Source: Patescibacteria group bacterium (GTDB taxonomy: Bacteria > Patescibacteriota > Patescibacteriia > Patescibacteriales > UBA12465). Taken from it: a stretch of DNA of 10,631 bases. The notes under the pieces were generated by a model. It saw only the letters and a program-made list of their open reading frames with translations. It searched no databases and was not told where the DNA came from. This document shows positions 1 to 7,610 of this stretch, piece by piece. A program made the translations under genes and the position numbers. The stretch covers positions 1 through 10,631 of the forward strand of contig JAIPIE010000024.1 in the NCBI GenBank assembly GCA_021734825.1, read 5' to 3'. Within the stretch, counting starts at the first letter, position 1. Every line of letters begins with the position of its first letter.

Positions 1-579
1 GGCTTAGTTTTTGATGGTCTAAAGATATTAGATCTTGGTTCGGGTAACGGTAAGCACACCAACTATTTAGCTCAAATGAGAGATAATGAAGTGTTTGGTT
101 TTGATATATCAGTAACAGCCGTGAAGAGTGCTCGCGCGCAGGCAAAATTGTTAGATATTCAAGTTGACTATAAAGTAGCTGATATTGGTGCTAAATATTC
201 TTTTGAAGATGATAGCTTTGATTTAATAATTGATATAATGTCTTCCAATTCTCTTAATGAAAAGGAGAGAGGTATATATTTGACGGAAACGCATCGGGTC
301 TTAAAAGTGGGTGGCCATTTTTTTGTCAGAGCTTTGTGTAAGGATGGTGACGATAATGCTAAAAAATTGATAAAACAGCATCCTGGCAAAGAGCACGATA
401 CTTATATAAATAAAGACATGAGCTTGACTGAAAGAGTGTTCTCAAGAGAAGATTTTATTAATACTTATTCTAAATATTTTCAAATTCAGTCTTTAGAGAA
501 AAAGACAAATTATGTTAAATTTAAAAATCAGTCTTATAAGAGAAATTACTGGCTGGCTTATCTAAAAAAAGTCTCTTAG
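1..579 (+). CDS. Class I SAM-dependent methyltransferase, 5'-truncated
   Basis: The reading frame is open from the first base, so the gene begins upstream of the window; the ATG at 76 is internal, because the SAM-binding motif lies before it. The visible 192 residues carry motif I (ILDLGSGNGKHT, residues 9-20), an acidic end of strand beta-2 (FGFDIS, 32-37), an acidic motif near residue 60 (VADI), the post-strand-4 segment FDLIIDIM (73-80) and a RVLKVGGHFFVRA-type strand that closes the Rossmann fold. This is the standard order for a class I methyltransferase of the ubiE/Methyltransf_11 type. The substrate cannot be told from sequence: these enzymes act on small molecules, lipids, proteins or RNA. 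It ends 10 bases before the promoter of the T-box unit, and no clear terminator separates the two. Fold assignment is sure; function is open. Confidence 0.88.
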   Translation, partial: GLVFDGLKILDLGSGNGKHTNYLAQMRDNEVFGFDISVTAVKSARAQAKLLDIQVDYKVADIGAKYSFEDDSFDLIIDIMSSNSLNEKERGIYLTETHRVLKVGGHFFVRALCKDGDDNAKKLIKQHPGKEHDTYINKDMSLTERVFSREDFINTYSKYFQIQSLEKKTNYVKFKNQSYKRNYWLAYLKKVS

Positions 580-589
580 CTATTTCCTT

Positions 590-618
590 TTGACTTTTGT
601 TTTTATTTTTGCTACTAT
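590..618 (+). promoter_or_regulatory. Promoter of the T-box/trpB/trpS unit
   Basis: TTGACT (590-595) and TACTAT (613-618) are separated by exactly 17 bases, a near-consensus housekeeping sigma-factor promoter. Transcription would start near 625, giving a leader of about 415 bases before trpB that contains the whole T-box. Confidence 0.75.
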
Positions 619-624
619 TGTCAT

Positions 625-900
625 TGATTCTTTGCCAATCTTAAAATTCATATTTATGTCCCGGTATAAAAGGCCGGGGTTGGGCATAAATTTATACATG
701 TTTGTATAGAATGATAAGTGCGTTAGTGCTTGTCCGGCTAGCTCCGTAATCATAGCTTAAACCTTGTCATCACTCATAATGATAGAGAGGTTGAAAGAGA
801 TTTGAAGGCGTAAGCCTTGAAATAAGAAAGGTGGTACCGCGGGAGATCCCGTCCTTTCTGCTAAATTTATATTTGGCAGAGAAGACGGGATTTTTTTATT
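625..900 (+). promoter_or_regulatory. T-box riboswitch (tRNA-sensing leader) upstream of trpB-trpS
   Basis: The T-box core AAGGTGGTACCGCGGG (829-843) matches the family consensus. The antiterminator pairs 825-831 (AGAAAGG) with 853-859 (CCTTTCT) around the tRNA-end-binding bulge TGGTACC (832-838), with an inner CGGG/CCCG helix (840-843 with 848-851). A stem III-like hairpin (AAGGC-GTAA-GCCTT, about 805-818) precedes it. In T-boxes, uncharged tRNA stabilises the antiterminator and lets transcription continue. The base after TGG is T835, which predicts a tRNA with discriminator A. Upstream hairpins are at 652-691 (ATTTATG/CATAAAT plus CCCGG/CCGGG, with a TTGGG bulge), 694-708 (TATACA/TGTATA) and 711-770 (ATGATAAG/CTTGTCAT). 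I could not fit any of them to a canonical stem I with its specifier loop. The TGG at 681-683 is a possible tryptophan specifier and would suit the genes downstream, but this is inference. Confidence 0.9.
848..897 (+). terminator. T-box-controlled intrinsic terminator
   Basis: CCCGTC (848-853) pairs with GACGGG (884-889), and TCTGCTAAAT (857-866) pairs with ATTTGGCAGA (871-880) around a TTAT loop, followed by seven T (891-897). Bases 848-859 are also the 3' half of the antiterminator, so the two structures exclude each other. This is the expected transcriptional T-box switch. Confidence 0.93.
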
Positions 901-1039
901 GTTTAAATTTATGAAAAATTTTATTTTTCAACATCGATGTTCTGAATATTGGCGATTCTAATTATCGTTAGTATTTTTATTTTATTTATTTAATATTTAT
1001 TTAATTTGTTTTTAAGCAAATTAATGTTTATAAAAATGT
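901..1039 (+). other. AT-rich untranslated spacer between T-box terminator and trpB
   Basis: 139 bases of very AT-rich sequence with no coding potential. It holds a 12-base palindrome, AACATCGATGTT (930-941). No Shine-Dalgarno sequence precedes the trpB ATG, and two other ATGs just upstream (1024 and 1036) are out of frame and stop at once. Nothing else was recognised. Confidence 0.6.
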
Positions 1040-2260
1040 ATGTCTAATTACAAAAGTTTACCTGATAAAAATGGTTTTTATGGAGCCTATGGTGGCCGTC
1101 TCGTTCCACCAGTTTTGGAAAAAGCCTTAAAAGAGGTGGAAGTGGCTTTTAATGAAATTAAAAAAGACGCTTCTTTTCAACAAGAATATAAAAGACTCTT
1201 GCAAGATTTTGCGGGAAGGCCATCGCCTCTATATTTAGCTAAGAATATTAGTGCTGATTTGGGAGGTGCACAAATATACTTTAAGAGAGAAGATTTAAAT
1301 CACACTGGTGCTCATAAAATTAATCACTGTTTAGGCGAGGCCTTATTGGCTAAACGCTTAGGCAAGAAAAAGATGATGGCAGAGACTGGAGCAGGTCAAC
1401 ATGGAGTGGCTTTAGCAACCGCTGCTGCCGTCGTCGGTCTCGAGTGTGAAATATATATGGGTTCTATTGATATGGCTAAACAATCTGACAATGTAGTCAA
1501 GATGAAGCTTTTGGGTGCCAAAGTGGTTGCCGTTAATGAGGGTGGTAGTTCTTTAAAAGAAGCAGTTGATAGTGCCTTTGGTGTTTATATGAAGGAATAT
1601 GAAGACACTTTCTTTGCCATTGGCTCGGTTGTTGGTCCTCATCCTTATCCAGCCATGGTCGCCTATTTCCAGAGTATTATTGGTCAAGAAGTACTTGAAC
1701 AGAGTAAAGAAAAATTTGAACGTTTGCCCGATTATCTAATCGCTTGTGTTGGTGGCGGTTCTAACGCCCTTGGTCTTTTTCATGATTTTTTAGATGAAGA
1801 TGAAGTGAAATTGATCGGCGTTGAGCCTAGTGGCAAGGGGCTTGATAGTGGACAGCATGCTGCTACCTTGACCTTGGGTAAGCCAGGAGCAATTCATGGC
1901 ATGCAGACTTATGTTTTGCAGAATGCAGATGGCAGTCCTTCAACGGTTCATTCAATCGCCTCTGGGCTTGATTATCCTGGAATTGGCCCCTTCCATGCCT
2001 ACTTAAAAGATGAGAAAAGGGTAGAATATGTTAGTGCTAGTGATAAAGAGGCGATTAAGGCTTTTAGCTACACCAGTAAGCGTGAAGGCATTATTCCAGC
2101 TCTTGAGAGCTCGCATGCGCTTGCCTATGCCTATCATTTAGCCCCAACTCTGAGTCCTGAAGAAGTAATTGTGATTAATCTGTCTGGGCGCGGTGATAAG
2201 GATATTGATTATGCTCTGCAAGAATTCCCAGAAATTGCTTTTGAGAGCGGATTAAAGTAA
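1040..2260 (+). CDS. trpB: Tryptophan synthase beta chain
   Basis: Makes L-tryptophan from indole and L-serine with pyridoxal phosphate; normally the beta half of the alpha2-beta2 TrpAB complex. At 406 residues it has the usual TrpB length and every key motif: the PLP lysine K93 in HTGAHKIN, catalytic E115 in AETGAGQHG, the phosphate-binding loop GGGSNA (238-243), D311 in GLDYPG, E356 in ALESSHA and the C-terminal SGRGDKD (382-388). These align with Salmonella K87, E109, D305 and E350 at a constant offset of six, so the enzyme should be active. It looks like classical TrpB1 rather than TrpB2. Small departures are HKINHCLGE for the common HKINNALGQ, and F318 in GPFHA where E or Q is usual. trpA is not adjacent and no other trp pathway gene is in the window, which fits indole salvage or a distant trpA. 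It follows a T-box and is probably cotranscribed with trpS 34 bases downstream. Confidence 0.97.
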   Translation: MSNYKSLPDKNGFYGAYGGRLVPPVLEKALKEVEVAFNEIKKDASFQQEYKRLLQDFAGRPSPLYLAKNISADLGGAQIYFKREDLNHTGAHKINHCLGEALLAKRLGKKKMMAETGAGQHGVALATAAAVVGLECEIYMGSIDMAKQSDNVVKMKLLGAKVVAVNEGGSSLKEAVDSAFGVYMKEYEDTFFAIGSVVGPHPYPAMVAYFQSIIGQEVLEQSKEKFERLPDYLIACVGGGSNALGLFHDFLDEDEVKLIGVEPSGKGLDSGQHAATLTLGKPGAIHGMQTYVLQNADGSPSTVHSIASGLDYPGIGPFHAYLKDEKRVEYVSASDKEAIKAFSYTSKREGIIPALESSHALAYAYHLAPTLSPEEVIVINLSGRGDKDIDYALQEFPEIAFESGLK

Positions 2261-2294
2261 AATATTAAGGAAACATTATCTTATTATAAAATCT

Positions 2295-3284
2295 ATGAAA
2301 AAAGAGACTAAAATATTTTCTGGCATTAAGCCTAGTGGCGATTTAACCATTGGTAACTATATTGGTGCCATTAGTCAATGGGTTGAGATACAAAAAGATA
2401 ACGAATGTGTTTTCTCTATTGTTGATTATCATGCCATTACCGTAAAACAAGATCCAGCTGATTTACGTCGGCGTATTCTTGATATTGCTAAAACCTATTT
2501 AGCTGCTGGCATTGATCCAAAAAAATCAATTATCTTTCAACAGTCACAGATTCCTGCGCACACAGAACTAGCCTGGATACTTAACTGCACAGGCACCAAT
2601 ATGGCTGATTTAAAAAAGATGACGCAGTTTAAAGATAAAGCTGGAGATAAACAGGACGGCGTTTCCGTTGGTCTCTTTGATTACCCAGTCTTAATGGCTG
2701 CTGATATTCTGCTTTATGATGCTCAGATTGTGCCGGTTGGTGAAGATCAAAAACAGCACGTAGAATTAACTCGTGATATTGCTAAACGCTTTAATAATGA
2801 ATATGGAACAATCTTTACCATACCAGAAGCCAGAGTTCATAAAGCAGGAGCCAGAGTAATGAGTTTAAGTGATCCAACTAAGAAAATGGCCAAGAGTGAT
2901 GAAAGTAAGTTGGGTTATATTGCTCTACTTGATAGTCCTGAAGTGGCTAGGAAAAAAATTATGAAAGCGGTGACTGATTCGGGAGATGATATTGATTATG
3001 ATCCAATTAATCGACCTGCTTTGGCTAATTTATTAACTATCTATGCTCGTTTAGGTAATCGGGAGATTCCTCGCTTGGTCAAAGATAATAAGGGAAAAGG
3101 TTATGGTGAATTTAAAAAAGCCTTAGCTGATGTGGTGGTTAAATTCTTGGAAAACTTTCAAGAGAAATTTAATAGCATTAGTGACGAGGAGACGGAAAAG
3201 GTTTTAGAGGATGGTAAAAATAGGGCTTTAGCCATTGCCGAAGAGAAAATGAAAAAGATACGACAGGCAATTGGCGTGAGATAA
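2295..3284 (+). CDS. trpS: Tryptophan--tRNA ligase (TrpRS)
   Basis: Cytoplasmic class Ic aminoacyl-tRNA synthetase that charges tRNA-Trp with tryptophan using ATP. The 329-residue length is normal for bacterial TrpRS. It opens with IFSGIKPSGDLTIGNYIGA (7-25), which contains the HIGH-equivalent TIGN, and carries the KMSKS-equivalent KMAKS (197-201). The tryptophan-pocket segment DYPVLMAADILLYDAQIVPV (129-148), followed by GEDQKQHVELTRDIAKRFN, is typical of TrpRS and separates it from TyrRS. The C-terminal helical anticodon-binding part is complete. It starts 34 bases after trpB with no promoter or terminator between, so the two are likely one operon under the T-box. There is no Shine-Dalgarno at the normal distance; an AAGGAA lies about 20 bases upstream of the ATG. 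A strong terminator follows. Confidence 0.97.
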   Translation: MKKETKIFSGIKPSGDLTIGNYIGAISQWVEIQKDNECVFSIVDYHAITVKQDPADLRRRILDIAKTYLAAGIDPKKSIIFQQSQIPAHTELAWILNCTGTNMADLKKMTQFKDKAGDKQDGVSVGLFDYPVLMAADILLYDAQIVPVGEDQKQHVELTRDIAKRFNNEYGTIFTIPEARVHKAGARVMSLSDPTKKMAKSDESKLGYIALLDSPEVARKKIMKAVTDSGDDIDYDPINRPALANLLTIYARLGNREIPRLVKDNKGKGYGEFKKALADVVVKFLENFQEKFNSISDEETEKVLEDGKNRALAIAEEKMKKIRQAIGVR

Positions 3285-3315
3285 TATTGCTTAGTTAAAA
3301 CAATTTTTGGATATG

Positions 3316-3358
3316 AAAAAAGAGGATCTTGAAAAAAGGGTCCTCTTTTTTGTTGTAT
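3316..3358 (+). terminator. Intrinsic terminator of trpB-trpS
   Basis: AAAAAAGAGGA (3316-3326) is perfectly complementary to TCCTCTTTTTT (3341-3351), an 11-bp stem with a 14-base loop whose distal arm runs into the T-tract. It lies 32 bases after the trpS stop and faces the 16S terminator at 3376-3397, so the two convergent units end within about 80 bases of each other. Confidence 0.9.
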
Positions 3359-3375
3359 GTTCTGTCTTTTCACAC

Positions 3376-3397
3376 AAAAAAACCGCCTAAAAAGGCG
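3376..3397 (-). terminator. Intrinsic terminator of the 16S rRNA transcript
   Basis: Read on the minus strand: CGCCT-TTTT-AGGCG hairpin (3397 to 3384) followed by GTTTTTTT (3383 to 3376). It lies about 155 bases beyond the 16S 3' end and just outside the processing stem, so the transcript appears to end here without reaching any tRNA, 23S or 5S gene. Confidence 0.85.
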
Positions 3398-3421
3398 ATT
3401 TTCTGAACTGTTTTACTTGAC

Positions 3422-3451
3422 GAAATTTTGAGTCTAATCGGCACCGATTCG
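3422..3451 (-). other. 16S rRNA processing stem, 3' arm
   Basis: This 30-base block matches the reverse complement of 5093-5122 at 26 of 30 positions, in runs of ten, ten and five. In the minus-strand transcript the two arms would form a long helix that loops out the 16S precursor, the typical substrate of RNase III. It contains CTAATCGGCA at its core. Confidence 0.88.
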
Positions 3452-3552
3452 AATAATATTTTTTGCGTTACCTTGCGATAACACTCACTACACAAAGTGT
3501 AGTGTCGACTATTATCTTTCTTCATCAATGATGAAGGAGATAAATACTCCCT
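3452..3552 (-). other. 16S 3' trailer with local hairpins
   Basis: Sequence between the mature 16S 3' end and the processing stem. It can form two perfect hairpins: CACTACAC/GTGTAGTG (3486-3493 with 3497-3504) and CTTCATC/GATGAAG (3520-3526 with 3530-3536). There is no tRNA here, unlike the usual 16S-23S spacer. The hairpins may be maturation signals, which is inference. Confidence 0.65.
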
Positions 3553-5034
<1,482 letters not shown>

Positions 5035-5092
5035 ATATAGAGATCACTTTTCATAAATGAAAAGTGAATAGATTCTGGTTAACTTTTTTATC
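5035..5092 (-). other. 16S 5' leader hairpin region
   Basis: Between the processing stem and the 16S 5' end there is a perfect 10-bp hairpin, CACTTTTCAT/ATGAAAAGTG (5045-5054 with 5057-5066). It is probably part of the precursor removed on maturation. No coding potential. Confidence 0.6.
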
Positions 5093-5122
5093 CGAATTGA
5101 TGCCGATTAGCATCAAAATTTC
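5093..5122 (-). other. 16S rRNA processing stem, 5' arm
   Basis: Partner of 3422-3451, with 26 of 30 positions complementary and at least one further G-U pair. It lies about 60 bases upstream of the 16S 5' end. It contains its own small palindrome, GATGC/GCATC, so it may fold locally before the distal arm is made. Confidence 0.88.
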
Positions 5123-5262
5123 TTTTTGTTTATTTTCACCAAGTTTCACAGTTGTAAAAGTTCATTCCTTGAAAATAATTTTCTTAGGACAGAAAAAAAC
5201 AGAGATATATTAAATACCTTGTTTTGATTACTCTATTCTATTTTTATGTTTCAAGTATCCCT

Positions 5263-5291
5263 ATCTTATATCATTTGCTTCTAGCTGTCAA
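5263..5291 (-). promoter_or_regulatory. rRNA promoter
   Basis: On the minus strand TTGACA (5291-5286) is followed after 17 bases by TAAGAT (5268-5263); an overlapping TATAAG sits two bases closer. Transcription would start near 5256 and give a leader of about 220 bases. The perfect -35 hexamer and the position just upstream of the processing stem support the call. I saw no clear boxA. Confidence 0.7.
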
Positions 5292-5581
5292 GACTTAGAA
5301 GAAGTCCCATTTTTATTGCTTTATAACATCTTTGTTACTTAGTAATTTATTCCTACTTTTAAGCTTATATATTTTTTATTTATTTTTTTATTAAAAAAAT
5401 TTGAGGCTAGAGCTTGTCTGTTGTTTTATTAAAATAAAATAAGAGTTTTTGAAATATATTTTTTGTAAAATTGAGGTCGCAACTAAGTAGTTATAATATT
5501 GTATATATAGGTACTTTAAAAGAAACGATTTAATCATATAATTCACCTTTTATGTTTGATAATGCCTTGCCCAATTTTATC
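5292..5581. other. AT-rich intergenic region between divergent promoters
   Basis: 290 bases without a credible gene on either strand, with long A/T runs near 5370-5400. It separates the leftward rRNA promoter from the rightward promoter of the secreted protein. A weaker plus-strand promoter-like pair, TTGAGG (5471-5476) and TATAAT (5492-5497), has a short 15-base spacer and could be a second start. No repeat, tRNA or riboswitch was recognised. Confidence 0.5.
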
Positions 5582-5610
5582 TTGACATTTTTTATTAAAA
5601 GTGCTAAAGT
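5582..5610 (+). promoter_or_regulatory. Promoter of the secreted repeat protein
   Basis: TTGACA (5582-5587), 17-base spacer, TAAAGT (5605-5610), with TGC directly before the -10 (extended -10 type). The predicted start near 5617 gives a 5' leader of about 90 bases. The gene has its own terminator, so it should be a well-expressed single-gene unit. Confidence 0.75.
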
Positions 5611-5706
5611 GAAGGGAATTTCTCAAAGAGAGAGGTTTATCAAACAAAGCACCTTAAAATAAGAATACAATCAAATAAAAATTAAACCACAAAAAAAGAA
5701 TAAATC

Positions 5707-6618
5707 ATGAAAAGAAAGATGATTTTAGCACTGAGTGTGCTTTTTATTGTTATATCTGCCCAAGCGCAGGTATATATCACGAATGCTATGAGCGTGCCGC
5801 TAGAAGTGCGCGCTAACAAGGGGCAGACGATTATCAACCCCAATCAAGTGGCGGCGGTCAATTTCGTTGCTCCTAATGAAAAAGGAGTGAAATTTAATTG
5901 TGGCTATTATGAAGGCGATAAAATGCGTACCTTTAGTGTCACGACAGATATTATTGGAGAAAAAATCACCTTAAGTCCGAATACTCCCTCTAATTTAAAC
6001 CGGCAGGCAGTGGACGCGCCTGTCGTGACGGACCTCAACCTCGATGATTTTTTGCTTACAAGTGCATCTTTCCCTGTTGGATTGCAGCAAACTGTCGTAT
6101 TAATTAATTCCTCCGGCAAGAAGTTTATCGTCAATTCTGGTGGAAGTCCCTTTGCTGGAATATCTTTAGCTCCTAACGACACGTCTTCAGCTATTAAACT
6201 GCCTCCGGGCTTGTATCAGTTTACGGTGATAGTGGATAATGATCAGGCGGATAAGTCCACCGGCAAGAATTTTTCCGAGGCGGTCATAAAATTCATTCTC
6301 GCCCAAGGGGAAACGGAGGTGAATATAGCTGAAAGTAATGTCACACTGATTGGTGGTGATATTGCCAAAGTAATATTAACATCCGATTTTTCGGACAAAA
6401 TAGTTTTTGTTGGCAGCACTCTCAACGGAAGGGCTATGCAGGCTAATTCGTCTTTGAGAGGTAAAGTAAAGCTGACGATAGGATTTAATTCTTTATCCAT
6501 TCAGTTTTATTATAAAGGCTCTAAGTATCAGGCTGATTTGGAGTTTATTGTTGCCGAAGGAGAACGTCGCGTTGTTATTGGCAAAAATAATTTTAGAAAT
6601 ATTATCAAGATGTATTAA
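5707..6618 (+). CDS. Secreted protein with three tandem beta-type repeats, function unknown
   Basis: I do not recognise the family. Residues 1-20 are a classical Sec signal peptide: MKRK, then a hydrophobic core, then AQA before Q21, so signal peptidase I cleavage after A20 is likely. There is no lipobox and no later membrane segment, and the mature part has a single cysteine (C65). The rest reads as three diverged repeats of about 70-80 residues (22-90, 129-209, 221-293). Each opens with a hydrophobic strand of the V-[YVI]-[IL] type and closes with a GE-x(1-2)-[IV]-x-[IL] strand: IIGEKITLS, AQGETEVNIAES, AEGERRVVIGK. A linker (91-128) joins repeats one and two. The pattern suggests small beta-sandwich modules, exported and perhaps cell-surface. 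The gene has its own promoter and terminator and no Shine-Dalgarno. It uses more CG-rich codons (for example GCG and CGC runs near 5800-5860 and 6010-6040) than its neighbours, so acquisition by transfer is possible. Confidence 0.85.
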   Translation: MKRKMILALSVLFIVISAQAQVYITNAMSVPLEVRANKGQTIINPNQVAAVNFVAPNEKGVKFNCGYYEGDKMRTFSVTTDIIGEKITLSPNTPSNLNRQAVDAPVVTDLNLDDFLLTSASFPVGLQQTVVLINSSGKKFIVNSGGSPFAGISLAPNDTSSAIKLPPGLYQFTVIVDNDQADKSTGKNFSEAVIKFILAQGETEVNIAESNVTLIGGDIAKVILTSDFSDKIVFVGSTLNGRAMQANSSLRGKVKLTIGFNSLSIQFYYKGSKYQADLEFIVAEGERRVVIGKNNFRNIIKMY

Positions 6619-6650
6619 CGTAAAGTCGATGCAGATTAATTAATGTTTAA

Positions 6651-6702
6651 ACCCACACTTTTATTTTCAAAAACGAAAATAATAAGTGTGGGTATTTTTT
6701 TG
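6651..6702 (+). terminator. Strong intrinsic terminator of the secreted protein gene
   Basis: ACCCACACTT (6651-6660) pairs with AAGTGTGGGT (6684-6693), and TTATTTTC (6661-6668) pairs with GAAAATAA (6675-6682). This makes an 18-bp stem with a single bulged T and a 6-base loop, followed by seven T. It is the strongest simple terminator in the window and isolates the secreted gene from the operon downstream. Confidence 0.95.
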
Positions 6703-6719
6703 GTCAAAAGCGTCTTAAA

Positions 6720-6748
6720 TTGACCTTAGGCTCGGGCTTTGATATAAT
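6720..6748 (+). promoter_or_regulatory. Promoter of the MBL-ndk-gyrA operon
   Basis: TTGACC (6720-6725), 17-base spacer, perfect TATAAT (6743-6748). Transcription would start near 6755, about 90 bases before the MBL-fold gene. The leader begins with a small AGGT/ACCT hairpin of unknown meaning. Confidence 0.8.
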
Positions 6749-6845
6749 AAAATCAGGTTGGAGGACCTATTTTTATTGTTATAATCAATAATTATTTTTT
6801 TATTTTTTAGTCAATTTTTTGGCTTTAATTAGACATTTTACGCAT

Positions 6846-7496
6846 ATGATTCTTACTTGGCTAGGACACTCCTGTTTTAAAATGCAAGATAAAATTGGCT
6901 CTGATGGCGTAACAGTTATTACCGATCCTTACGGCAAGAGCACTGGTTTAAAAATGCCGAATTGCGAGGCAAACATTGCGACTGTTTCTCATTCTCATGA
7001 AGATCATAATAATATCTCTGCTTTGCGAGGCAACCCTTTTGTGATTGATTGCGCTGGCGAATATGACGTTAAAAATGTTTTAGTTGAAGGCATTGATTCT
7101 TTTCATGATGAAAAGAATGGCACGGAAAGGGGTAAGAATATTATTTTTCGTTTAGAAATTGATGATATCTCGGTAGTTCATTTAGGTGATTTAGGCGAGA
7201 CTTTAAATGATGCACAGTTGGAAAAATTAGCTGGAACAGACATTCTATTAATACCGGTCGGAGGAAAATATACGCTTGATGCCAAGAAGGCAGTGGAAGT
7301 AATCACGCAGCTTGAGCCAAGAATAGTCATCCCTATGCACTATCAGGTGCCAGGACTAGAGATTGAAGGTCTAGAGGGGGTAGATAAGTTTATCAAAGAA
7401 ATTGGACTCACTCCGTCTTATGAGGATAAGTTAAAAATAAGTAAAAGAGATTTACCTCAAGAGGATATGGAATTGGTAATATTAAAAAATTCTTAA
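6846..7496 (+). CDS. MBL-fold metal-dependent hydrolase (UlaG/UPF0173-like)
   Basis: A 216-residue metallo-beta-lactamase superfamily protein. I chose the ATG at 6846 over an in-frame TTG at 6819, because family members open with a short strand followed by LGHSCF, here MILTWLGHSCF. Metal ligands are visible: H7 in LGHSCF, the HxHxDH motif SHSHEDH (H49, H51, D53, H54), H87 in FHDEKNG, D115 in HLGDLG and H165 in PMHY. This pattern is typical of the UlaG/YtkL-like branch, which includes L-ascorbate-6-phosphate lactonase and many uncharacterised hydrolases. It does not look like a beta-lactamase or RNase J; there is no beta-CASP domain. The protein should be cytoplasmic, having no signal peptide. 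It is the first gene after a strong promoter, 114 bases before ndk, and its stop codon lies inside an AT-rich repeat. The substrate is unknown. Confidence 0.88.
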   Translation: MILTWLGHSCFKMQDKIGSDGVTVITDPYGKSTGLKMPNCEANIATVSHSHEDHNNISALRGNPFVIDCAGEYDVKNVLVEGIDSFHDEKNGTERGKNIIFRLEIDDISVVHLGDLGETLNDAQLEKLAGTDILLIPVGGKYTLDAKKAVEVITQLEPRIVIPMHYQVPGLEIEGLEGVDKFIKEIGLTPSYEDKLKISKRDLPQEDMELVILKNS

Positions 7497-7607
7497 TTCA
7501 AGCATTGAATTCAAAACTCAAAAATTATTTATTAAAAATTCTTAATTCAAAATTCAAAAATTATTAATCATTGAATTTTAAATCTTTCAATTTTGAATTA
7601 TTTATAT
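7481..7607. repeat. AT-rich direct and inverted repeat cluster between MBL gene and ndk
   Basis: ATTAAAAAATTCTTAATTCAA (7481-7501) recurs as ATTAAAAATTCTTAATTCAA (7531-7550), and TTCAAAACTCAAAAATTATT (7510-7529) recurs as TTCAAAATTCAAAAATTATT (7547-7566). A reverse copy, TTCAATTTTGAATT (about 7587-7600), can pair with the AATTCAAAATTC elements. The first copy overlaps the 3' end and stop codon of the MBL gene. No T-tract makes it a clear terminator. It is probably slippage-prone intergenic repeat sequence; a role in RNA stability is speculation. Confidence 0.7.
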
Positions 7608-7610
7608 CTT

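Noticed and set aside
168..389. Minus-strand open frame opposite the methyltransferase
   Set aside because: The plus strand carries clear methyltransferase motifs across the same bases.
652..691. Terminator for the upstream methyltransferase
   Set aside because: The hairpin is stable but has no T-tract after it and lies downstream of the 590-618 promoter, so it is more likely part of the T-box leader.
3285..3552. tRNA gene in the 16S trailer
   Set aside because: No cloverleaf, TTCGA-type T-loop or acceptor stem was found; the hairpins are simple and explained by terminators and the trailer.
5907..6500. Two minus-strand open frames inside the secreted protein gene
   Set aside because: They are shadows of a plus-strand gene that has a signal peptide, promoter and terminator.
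6819..6845. TTG start extending the MBL protein by nine residues
   Set aside because: The extra residues are unlike the family N-terminus; the ATG at 6846 gives the expected opening.
7593..7610. TTG start extending Ndk by six residues
   Set aside because: It lies in the AT-rich repeat cluster and the ATG at 7611 fits the family start better.
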